A program made the translations under genes and the position numbers. Positions 1 to 6,327 of a DNA stretch of 8,215 bases are shown one piece after another. The stretch covers positions 1 to 8,215 of the forward strand of contig PBPF01000167.1 in the NCBI GenBank assembly GCA_002724615.1, given 5' to 3'. Source of the stretch: Verrucomicrobiales bacterium (GTDB lineage: Bacteria > Verrucomicrobiota > Verrucomicrobiia > Limisphaerales > UBA1100). The notes beneath the pieces are model-generated. The model worked only from the letters and a program-made list of their open reading frames with translations. It ran no database searches and was not told the DNA's origin. The stretch's first letter is position 1, and every line of letters begins with the position of its first letter.

Positions 1-87
1 ATTTACCGCGAGAAATCATGGGCCGCGGAGCATAGCGATAGAAGTGATTCGTTACCAGCCACCAGTGGCCAGTTAAAATATAACGAT

Positions 88-2424
88 CTAAACAGTTGTG
101 GCACTATTATCAGCAACCACGAGTTCACCCTGACCTCTGGAACGAATCCAGGCACTGATCGCCTGGGCATCCTGTGGACGTCGATCAGATTCCTTGGAGA
201 TACAAGCCATCACCATTTCACATATATGATCAGGAACTTCATTGGTGATGCCGTACTCGGCCAAACGTTCCATAATTGGCTGAGGCACCTTGTTAATGAT
301 CTGGTAAGTCAAATCGCCAGTAAAGAAAGGGGGGCGACTGGTGAGCAATTCGTATATCGATGCCCCCATTGCGTAGATGTCGTCAGTCGCGCGAGGCACG
401 TCGCCAGAAAGTTGTTGCGGGCTCATGTAGGTAGCCGTGCCACTGATGACATTACGCATGGAGGAACGACTCAGGGAATCAGCCATTGTGGCGGCAATAC
501 CAAAGTCAGCAATCTTAAGCTCGCCCTCGGTCGTGACCATAAGGTTGGCAGGCTTGATGTCACGGTGGACAATCTTCTGCTTGTGCGCATAGACAAGTGC
601 GTCGCAGAGCTGCAATATCAGCTTCTCAATTTCAGGCCACTGGAATACTTGCGATTCACGCTCCAGCCGCATGCTCTCAAGCATGGAGCCCTCAACAAAT
701 TCCATGCTGATAAACGGCGCCTCACCCTCCATATGCACCAAGTCATGGGTGCGAACGATGTTGGGGTGCGACAGGCGCCGGCTCTTCTGCGTTTCCCGCT
801 TTAGCTCGTTGAGCGCTGCAATATCTGCAGTCATCTCCTCTGGCAGCAGTTTCAGCGCAACTTCTTCCTCCAGTTGCTCATCCTTGGCCAGCCATACGAC
901 ACCCATGCCACCACGCCCAAGTTGCCGCAACAGCGTGTAACGTCCACCGCCGATTAGGTTAGGCTGCCCTGCCACAGCCCCCTGCCCCAAGGGCCCTGAA
1001 GACTGCTGTACTTGCTGTCCACCTTGCTCGCGTTGCTGCTTATAAAATGCATCGATTTTCCCCGAGACATCACGAAAGCCGACGTCGTGTTCGTAAACTT
1101 CCTGAAACTGCTCGAAGGCGTTCTGAGGTCGGCCCATTTTTTCGTATACACAGCCGAGATGATAAACCATTTCCTTTTTCAGATCATCATACCCCTTTTT
1201 ATCCTCAATGGCGGTCAACAACGAACGCTCAGCAAGATCTAGCATTCCCTGTTTGGCGAAGCACTGACCAAGGTAGTTGAGGCATTTGCTTTTTACGCGC
1301 CCGCCCGCCTGAGCGCGCTGAAAGGCAGGTATAGCTTCATCCATCTTTCCGGCATTGAAGCAAGCAACCCCATACTCGTAACGGATATCCATGTCGGTGG
1401 GAAATTTCTCCGCACGACGTCGACAGTCCTCCAGTTCAAACCCCCTTCTTTCTTCCTCCAGTCGCTCTCTTTCCGACTTGTAATTGGCGGCCTCAGGGTT
1501 GAGCAGGCTGATCATATGGTCAAAACGTGAGAGATTCGTGTCGCTAAGCAGCCGGTCCACAGCGGCGTCACCGGCCATACCGTTGGTGGCCACGTAGTTA
1601 AAGTACTCCAACGCCCTGTCGAAGTTCTTACGTTGCACATTTAGCTTCCCAATCTCTACCGCTAAACGCAAATTCTGGGTGTTCTCCTGAAATTCCGTCT
1701 CCTTTTCCTGTATCATCTGGTCCAGCACCACCTCAGTACGCTGCACACGCTCCTCTCGTTCCGCAGACTGCGTCTTGCCCACATCCTTCAAGGCATCACG
1801 GTAACTACCGCCCGTGGAGGCAGCCTTCTTATAGTTGCCACGATGAATGGTGGCACGCGCAGAGAAATCCTTGTAGAGCTGTTGCAGTTCAAAATCATCC
1901 ATGTGCTCATCGGCGAGCTTCTTTAGAATCTTTTCGGCTTTCTCGTAGTCACCAATCTTTTCAAGAATAGAGGCAAGCAACTTGCAATAAGTCTTGTTCT
2001 CGGGTGATACCTTCACCAGCTCTTGCGCGCTGGCCAACGCAGTACGCGGAAGGTCCAAGCCATTGGCCGCCTCGGCAAGCATGTGGTGGCCTATCTGACT
2101 CTCGGGGTCGTCCGTCAGGATTTCCTCCGCCTGCACCAGTGCCTCATCATGCTGTGCCTTACTAAGTGCAAGCTTGCCTTTTGCTATAGCGGGCGAACTG
2201 GTAGCGGCACCAATAAACTTCTTGAACATGCCGCCGCCCTCACGCTTCTTCCGTTGCACACCCCGCAGCGCAACGCGGCCCTCAGTGAAACCTGGCTCCT
2301 TCTTCAGGATCTCCTTGAGCAACAGAATTGCATAATCAAGATTCTTCTTCTCGACGGCACCTACCGCGCGCTTGTACTGATCGCGCAAACCCCGCGGCAG
2401 TTCCTGTTCTTCCAGTTCGGGCAT
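88..2424 (-). CDS. TPR-repeat serine/threonine protein kinase (Hanks type)
   Basis: Predicted cytoplasmic protein kinase of 778 residues if it starts at the ATG at 2424. An in-frame GTG at 2451 would add nine residues, but neither start has a well-spaced Shine-Dalgarno; I prefer the ATG because the residues before it look like leader. Residues about 15-440 hold roughly eight TPR-like helical pairs (for example near 20-50, 75-105, 110-175, 255-285, 345-440), with charged, coiled-coil-prone helices near 220-245 and 318-340. A Gln/Gly-rich linker (about 462-494) leads to the kinase domain (about 496-760). The domain shows the glycine loop GRGGMG (503-508), VALK lysine 525, a likely helix-C glutamate 544, HRDIKPAN (620-627) and DFG (640-642). 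The APE position reads SPQ (668-670). No membrane segment is visible, unlike PknB-type receptors. The TPRs probably bind partners or substrates. Kinase assignment is secure; substrate and signal are unknown. Confidence 0.93.
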   Translation of the reverse strand: MPELEEQELPRGLRDQYKRAVGAVEKKNLDYAILLLKEILKKEPGFTEGRVALRGVQRKKREGGGMFKKFIGAATSSPAIAKGKLALSKAQHDEALVQAEEILTDDPESQIGHHMLAEAANGLDLPRTALASAQELVKVSPENKTYCKLLASILEKIGDYEKAEKILKKLADEHMDDFELQQLYKDFSARATIHRGNYKKAASTGGSYRDALKDVGKTQSAEREERVQRTEVVLDQMIQEKETEFQENTQNLRLAVEIGKLNVQRKNFDRALEYFNYVATNGMAGDAAVDRLLSDTNLSRFDHMISLLNPEAANYKSERERLEEERRGFELEDCRRRAEKFPTDMDIRYEYGVACFNAGKMDEAIPAFQRAQAGGRVKSKCLNYLGQCFAKQGMLDLAERSLLTAIEDKKGYDDLKKEMVYHLGCVYEKMGRPQNAFEQFQEVYEHDVGFRDVSGKIDAFYKQQREQGGQQVQQSSGPLGQGAVAGQPNLIGGGRYTLLRQLGRGGMGVVWLAKDEQLEEEVALKLLPEEMTADIAALNELKRETQKSRRLSHPNIVRTHDLVHMEGEAPFISMEFVEGSMLESMRLERESQVFQWPEIEKLILQLCDALVYAHKQKIVHRDIKPANLMVTTEGELKIADFGIAATMADSLSRSSMRNVISGTATYMSPQQLSGDVPRATDDIYAMGASIYELLTSRPPFFTGDLTYQIINKVPQPIMERLAEYGITNEVPDHICEMVMACISKESDRRPQDAQAISAWIRSRGQGELVVADNSATTV

Positions 2425-2493
2425 GACCTTTATTTTTAACGACACGCACACTCGGGGCCAATGAAAATCGAGGGAAGGTGCGTTTGAGAATAC

Positions 2494-2523
2494 GCTTGCC
2501 CGTCAAAACGGCCTGACGCAAGC
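2494..2523. repeat. imperfect inverted repeat upstream of tRNA-Leu
   Basis: GCTTG (2494-2498) pairs with CAAGC (2519-2523), and CGTCA (2501-2505) pairs with TGACG (2514-2518). This gives ten base pairs with a two-base bulge and an eight-base loop. It lies in the 111-bp divergent gap between the kinase start and the tRNA, ending 12 bases before the mature tRNA. It could be an operator, a structure in the tRNA 5' leader, or a structure in the kinase mRNA leader. No T run follows on either strand, so it is not a standard terminator. Confidence 0.4.
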
Positions 2524-2535
2524 TGAATCCTTCCC

Positions 2536-2620
2536 GCGGTCATGGCGGAATTGGCAGACGCGCTACGTTGAGGTCGTAGTCCCGAAAGGGGTGGAGGTTC
2601 GAGTCCTCTTGACCGCACCA
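2536..2620 (+). tRNA. tRNA-Leu (anticodon GAG)
   Basis: An 85-base class II tRNA that reads CUC and CUU leucine codons. The acceptor stem pairs GCGGTCA (2536-2542) with TGACCGC (2610-2616), followed by discriminator A and an encoded CCA (2618-2620). The D arm GCG/CGC encloses the GG pair. The anticodon stem CTACG/CGTAG (2563-2567, 2575-2579) carries loop TTGAGGT with anticodon GAG at 2570-2572. The long variable arm TCCC-GAAA-GGGG is typical of leucine tRNAs, and the T arm has the TTCGAGT loop. Position 37 is G, so it is an expected TrmD (m1G37) target and not a MiaA/MiaB/MiaE target. All stems are intact and the gene looks functional. Confidence 0.97.
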
Positions 2621-2639
2621 TTTCAACAAATAAGCAAGT

Positions 2640-2666
2640 AGCCCTTGCAGACTTGCAATTAGGGCT
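2640..2666 (+). other. hairpin downstream of tRNA-Leu
   Basis: AGCCC (2640-2644) pairs with GGGCT (2662-2666), and TTGCA (2645-2649) pairs with TGCAA (2654-2658). The loop is GACT and there is a three-base bulge on the 3' side. It begins 20 bases after the tRNA CCA. No T tract follows, so it is not a classical intrinsic terminator. It may protect or help end the tRNA precursor, or lie in the 3' region of the converging miaE transcript. Confidence 0.4.
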
Positions 2667-2706
2667 GAACGCTGTTCCACACGACCCGGACCTTGAACCT
2701 TTGGCC

Positions 2707-3279
2707 TCAATGTAATAATGCCAAGCCATGTTCTTTCCGTACTAGTTCTGCATCCAAATCAAGAAACCAATCCAGTCGATGATGCGCCTCATCGTTGTCG
2801 ATATCACAGGCCATCAACCAAAAATCCGCGTAATGATTTCCTTCAGATTCCACCAAACCTGCGTACAAATCTGCAACCTCGGTGTCCACATTGGGTAGGC
2901 TTTTGGCGAGTATTTGGAATTTCTCACAACTCCGGCCTTCAATCAACGAACAGCAGATGAGGTGATCCACCACTTGCTCCCTTCTCCCCTTCCGCACGCC
3001 TTGCATGAGACCGTTGATCCAAGGGCTTGACTGCGCCGTACTCAGCGCCACTCCGCGGCGACCCAGCAAGTCCAGCAGCATTTCAAAATGCGACAATTCC
3101 TCCACCGCAATCGCGTTTAACTCACGAGCCCGACCTAGCAACTCCGGGTATTTCATCAAGCTCAAAGCCGTCGCGGCTGCCTTGCGTTCCAAATGGCAAT
3201 GGTCAACAAGGACTGCATCAAGGTTACTGAGAACCTTCGGCAGCCATGTCTCGGGGAGTTTCTCACGCCACAACAGCAC
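2707..3279 (-). CDS. miaE: tRNA 2-methylthio-N6-isopentenyladenosine-37 hydroxylase (MiaE-like)
   Basis: Nonheme diiron monooxygenase family that uses O2 to hydroxylate the isopentenyl group of ms2i6A37 in tRNAs reading codons that begin with U. The 190-residue product is helical, and the expected four-helix-bundle ligands can be placed: E31 in the DHCHLERKAA segment, the ExxH pair E61/H64 in EELSHF, E114 in SLIEGRSCEKF, and the second ExxH pair E146/H149 in SEGNHY. The conserved helix after E31 (KAAATALSL) fits the family. The start is GTG at 3279; the frame stays open upstream to about 3388 but offers no other ATG, GTG or TTG, and the next residues look unrelated. No strong ribosome binding site is visible. 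It is divergent from the cupin gene (121-bp gap) and converges on tRNA-Leu(GAG), whose G37 is not a substrate. Function also needs MiaA and MiaB, which are not in the window. Confidence 0.88.
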   Translation of the reverse strand: MLLWREKLPETWLPKVLSNLDAVLVDHCHLERKAAATALSLMKYPELLGRARELNAIAVEELSHFEMLLDLLGRRGVALSTAQSSPWINGLMQGVRKGRREQVVDHLICCSLIEGRSCEKFQILAKSLPNVDTEVADLYAGLVESEGNHYADFWLMACDIDNDEAHHRLDWFLDLDAELVRKEHGLALLH

Positions 3280-3377
3280 ACCGCAATGTTCACCGACATC
3301 GGGATCTTGTCTACATGTATTGAAGACAGAAACAGCAAGCCGGTAACCAGAGCTGTTTACAAAGCTCGTCTTCCTGA

Positions 3378-3400
3378 TTGTCCAGATTTAGGCTAGACAA
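3378..3400 (+). promoter_or_regulatory. inverted repeat abutting the cupin start codon
   Basis: TTGTCCA (3378-3384) and TAGACAA (3394-3400) form a seven-base inverted repeat with one mismatch and a nine-base spacer, ending at the base before the cupin ATG. A further TTGTCTA copy lies at 3307-3313 in the same miaE-cupin divergent gap. In RNA the loop would carry the only Shine-Dalgarno-like bases (TAGG, 3389-3392). It could be an operator or a weak translational hairpin. Short repeats of this size can arise by chance in 120 bases. Confidence 0.25.
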
Positions 3401-3730
3401 ATGTTTCCTCACATCGCGCAAACCTCGAGTACTAAATGGATTCCGGGGCCTTATGAAGGCGTGGAATTAATGGTCCTACACAAAGACGAAAACACCGGAG
3501 GCACAACTGTACTGCGGAAATTCCATGCTGGTGTAACCGTGCCGGCACACATCCATCGCGAGGCGAACGAGACCGCCTACATTCTATCCGGCGAATGGGA
3601 AGAGGATGGTAAAGTCTACACTGAAGGCACATTGTTCCACGCGCCTCGCGGTGAACGACATGGCCCACATGTCGCACACACAGAAGTACTAAGCCTGACA
3701 GTTTTTGATGGGCCATTGACCGTCGATTGA
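3401..3730 (+). CDS. small single-domain cupin protein (ChrR-like cupin fold)
   Basis: A 109-residue one-domain cupin. Motif 1 fits the classic pattern exactly: G44, H50, H52, E57, G64. Motif 2 has G76, P82, G84 and H87. H50, H52, E57 and H87 form the usual three-His one-Glu site for Fe, Mn, Zn or Ni. The segment from about residue 35 on resembles the cupin domain of ChrR-type anti-sigma factors, but the zinc-binding N-terminal anti-sigma domain is absent and no sigma factor gene is nearby. It is therefore more likely a stand-alone metal-binding enzyme or sensor, for example a small dioxygenase-like protein. There is no signal peptide. The start is ATG with a weak upstream TAGG, and the next gene starts 30 bases after the stop on the same strand. 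The fold call is firm; the reaction is unknown. Confidence 0.85.
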   Translation: MFPHIAQTSSTKWIPGPYEGVELMVLHKDENTGGTTVLRKFHAGVTVPAHIHREANETAYILSGEWEEDGKVYTEGTLFHAPRGERHGPHVAHTEVLSLTVFDGPLTVD

Positions 3731-3760
3731 CCACACGCCGCCTATGACGTAGCTTGCGGG

Positions 3761-4990
3761 GTGATGGATACCAGTCGGCGCAATTTTCTCGCAGGCATCA
3801 CGGGTGCGGGCGTCGCCGGCACCGTGCCGCTGCTCACCCAACTGGAAAATCCTGAGTCCCAGACCCCGACATTCCGGCAGGGCACGGCAGATTACAAAGG
3901 CCCAAACGTCATCATTATCCGGTTCGGTGGCGGTTGCCGACGACGCGAGACAATTGAGCCGGACACCACCTATGCGCCCTACCTGCTAAACACATTGGCA
4001 CCTCGCGGCGTGTTGTTCAAAAACATGATGATCGACTCTCTCCAGCCCACGCAGGGCGTCGACACAAGCCACGGCCAAGGCACCATTTACATTCTCTCGG
4101 GCAGTTACCGTAAGCTGGGAAACGCAGGTGGCGACGGCTTGGCAGAACGCTTTGTGCCGAGTGCTCCAACGCTATTCGAGTATTTCCGGTCCGCCTTCAA
4201 CATCTCCGCGCACGAGACACTGGTTATCAACAGCGAGGACCGCAAGCAGGAGGAATTTCTCACCTACAGCAACCACCTGCGCTACGGCATTGACTACCGC
4301 TGCCAGATTCTCAGCCTCTACCGATACAAACGTTTTTTGTACCCACGCCTACTGTCTCAGGGAACCCGCGACGGCCAGCAACTTTCGCCACAACAACGCG
4401 ACCAGATTACCAAAGAACTCAGGGAACTCGAGTCTATCGATACACGTCTTCCCACTTCGAAGAACGAACAACTTCAAGGATTTTGGGAACGTTGGCAGGC
4501 GCATTATGGCGAGACTGGTTTCAAAAACCCCCGTGGCGATCGGCTGCTCACGGAACTGGCCCTGCGCTCCATGCAAGATGGGCAAATACAGCCGCGCATG
4601 ATGATCGTCAACTACACCGACTGCGACTATGTCCACTGGGGCATCCCCAGCCACTACACAACCGCGGTAGCCATCATGGATCAGGGCCTCAAGCAAATTG
4701 TGGACGCCGCCGATACCTTGCCATTTTACAAGGACAACACACTCTTTGTGGTGGTGCCTGACTGCGGTCGCGACAACAACCCGTTTGTCGACGTACCTTT
4801 CCAGCATCATTTCAACAGTCGATCGTCGCATGAGATCTTCTGCCTCGCCTTTGGCAAAGGTGTAGAAAACCATGGCACTGTGGTTAATGACGTCGTTGAC
4901 CAAGTACAGATCGCCGGCGCAATTGGCAGCTTGGCTGGTTTCGAAACGCATGATGCCGAGACTGACCATCTCGCCAACTACCTCGCGTGA
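3761..4990 (+). CDS. Tat-signal protein, diverged alkaline phosphatase/sulfatase superfamily-like
   Basis: A 409-residue protein with a twin-arginine signal: S5-R6-R7-N8-F9-L10, then a hydrophobic stretch to about 25. It is probably exported folded across the inner membrane. The rest resembles the alkaline phosphatase fold: an N-terminal strand NVIII (49-53) where the family has the first metal Asp, an ILSGSY segment (111-116) like the LLTGRY after the nucleophile, TDCDYVHWG (286-294) like the second-metal Asp/His pair, VVVPDCGRD (330-338) at the usual DHG site, and HH (349-350) and SSHE (355-358) as possible last ligands. The usual Asp is replaced in FGGGCRRRE (55-63), and His after D334 is Cys. 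The nucleophile may be in DTSHGQGT (101-108), but I cannot place it firmly. It starts at GTG 3761 or the adjacent ATG 3764. Its stop overlaps the next gene. Activity may differ from phosphatase or sulfatase, or be lost. Confidence 0.72.
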   Translation: MMDTSRRNFLAGITGAGVAGTVPLLTQLENPESQTPTFRQGTADYKGPNVIIIRFGGGCRRRETIEPDTTYAPYLLNTLAPRGVLFKNMMIDSLQPTQGVDTSHGQGTIYILSGSYRKLGNAGGDGLAERFVPSAPTLFEYFRSAFNISAHETLVINSEDRKQEEFLTYSNHLRYGIDYRCQILSLYRYKRFLYPRLLSQGTRDGQQLSPQQRDQITKELRELESIDTRLPTSKNEQLQGFWERWQAHYGETGFKNPRGDRLLTELALRSMQDGQIQPRMMIVNYTDCDYVHWGIPSHYTTAVAIMDQGLKQIVDAADTLPFYKDNTLFVVVPDCGRDNNPFVDVPFQHHFNSRSSHEIFCLAFGKGVENHGTVVNDVVDQVQIAGAIGSLAGFETHDAETDHLANYLA

Positions 4991-6291
4991 AGACCGAGAC
5001 CCACGAGCCCCCGGTAATCTACGGCGAAGTGCCCAGTCCCGAGCTCGCCCCCAGATGGCAACGTGCTTTTTGGGCGCCAATCAAGTTACTGATGGGCATG
5101 TTTTTTTGCCAGACCATCTTCGGCTCGCTGCTTGTGCTCGGGTGGTGCCTGCGCATGGCTCAGCGTGGGGCGTGGCATGCATTCTGGAAACGGAGTCCCT
5201 TGCGCGAACGCGGCATCAGCTTCCGGCAATTCCTCACCAGCCACGAAGATTCACAGGCACACCTCCATTGGCCCAACTGGTTTCTCCGGCAAAACTACCG
5301 GCATGATCCAGGCAGCGGCGCATGGCGACGCTTCACCAGCCTCACCGATTCGTTGCGGATCAATTTCTGGCTGGGTGTACAGGGCATCTTCTGCACCTCA
5401 ATACTTGCCCTGCCACCACTGGTGCTCCTTTGGTTTGGCTGGGATTACGGCTGGAACATGTCATTCCACAAGGGCTACGAACAATTCTACGTCGGAGTCT
5501 CCACCGCCGTCGCAGGCATCCTGATGTTCACCGCCGCCATGTTCTACATTCCCATGGCGCAATCGCGGCAGGCGGTAACGGGAAACTGGAAATCCTTCTT
5601 CCAATTTCGACTCACTTGGCAGGTCATTCGTGAAAACTGGGCGGGCTGTCTCGGCCTCGCCATCCTAATTGCGCTGGCCACGATACCCCTAACCGTCATG
5701 AAGATCGCGCCCATGTTTCTTTCCGACCACGTCTCCTTCCCCGATGTGCCCCTTGCCGAGCTTCGCGACCTCCAACGCAATTTCCTTGAACGATATTTCT
5801 TTTGGTGTGCCCTGTACCTGTTGCCAGTGCTAGTGATGTTACGCTGGTTGTCCGCCAAGATCTACGCCGTCGGCCTCCTGCGCGGACTGCGATCCGGCAG
5901 CGTCGCCGCCGATGACCTCGCCCCCAACGAACAGACTGTCATCGATCGACTTGAACTAATCGACCAAGACCCACCCGTCCTACTCTCACCATGGCGCAAA
6001 GCCGCAGAATGGCTGGGCACACGCCTTGGCCGCGCACTCTCGGGCATCATTCTTTTCATCATCTGGCTGGCGTTTGCTTTTCATCTGGTCGCTTCAGAAT
6101 TTTTAAACTACCACACCGCCGGCCGCGGCTGGCTCAATCAGCCACTCATCCAGTTGCCTTGGATCCAATACCTGCCCGAGTCCATGGAACGCCCCGGCGC
6201 CGCTTTGGCCGTCACCGTGCTGCTCGTGATCATTTGCTCACTTATACGCTGGATCATCCACACTGTCCGGAAATACCGCGCGCACGCTTGA
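4987..6291 (+). CDS. multi-pass membrane protein of unknown function
   Basis: I do not recognise this 434-residue family. Hydrophobic segments at about 33-56, 127-151, 166-190, 218-238, 269-289, 351-370 and 403-424 suggest seven membrane helices. A Trp- and Arg-rich polar stretch (about 57-126, including HLHWPNWF) and another polar stretch (290-345) lie between them; the C-terminus is short and basic (VRKYRAHA). No transport, enzyme or receptor motif is visible. The GTG start is inside the preceding gene, overlapping its TGA stop in the four bases GTGA, and there is no Shine-Dalgarno, so translation is probably coupled to the Tat-signal protein. The pairing suggests a joint role at the inner membrane, for instance an anchor or transporter for an exported partner; this is inference. 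thiH starts 36 bases downstream. Confidence 0.82.
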   Translation: MKTETHEPPVIYGEVPSPELAPRWQRAFWAPIKLLMGMFFCQTIFGSLLVLGWCLRMAQRGAWHAFWKRSPLRERGISFRQFLTSHEDSQAHLHWPNWFLRQNYRHDPGSGAWRRFTSLTDSLRINFWLGVQGIFCTSILALPPLVLLWFGWDYGWNMSFHKGYEQFYVGVSTAVAGILMFTAAMFYIPMAQSRQAVTGNWKSFFQFRLTWQVIRENWAGCLGLAILIALATIPLTVMKIAPMFLSDHVSFPDVPLAELRDLQRNFLERYFFWCALYLLPVLVMLRWLSAKIYAVGLLRGLRSGSVAADDLAPNEQTVIDRLELIDQDPPVLLSPWRKAAEWLGTRLGRALSGIILFIIWLAFAFHLVASEFLNYHTAGRGWLNQPLIQLPWIQYLPESMERPGAALAVTVLLVIICSLIRWIIHTVRKYRAHA

Positions 6292-6327
6292 CCTTGCCGC
6301 CAGCCACCCATTGGCTATTCTTCCCCC

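Noticed and set aside
1..87. Terminator after the kinase gene
   Set aside because: Only weak short inverted repeats (near 7-28 and 58-69) are present, without a convincing stem and T run on the minus strand.
226..804. Long plus-strand open frame opposite the kinase domain
   Set aside because: It is antisense to conserved kinase motifs, has no recognisable domain and is explained by the codon bias of the real gene.
2597..2620. The 3' end of the tRNA as an integration site for a mobile element
   Set aside because: No direct repeat of the tRNA end and no integrase gene are seen in the window.
4349..5080. A 243-residue minus-strand open frame
   Set aside because: It lies opposite the Tat-signal protein and the start of the membrane protein, both better supported; its residues show no family features.
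6302..6316. Small hairpin AGCCA-CCCAT-TGGCT before thiH as a terminator
   Set aside because: The stem is only five pairs and no T run follows; genes on both sides run the same way with a 36-base gap.
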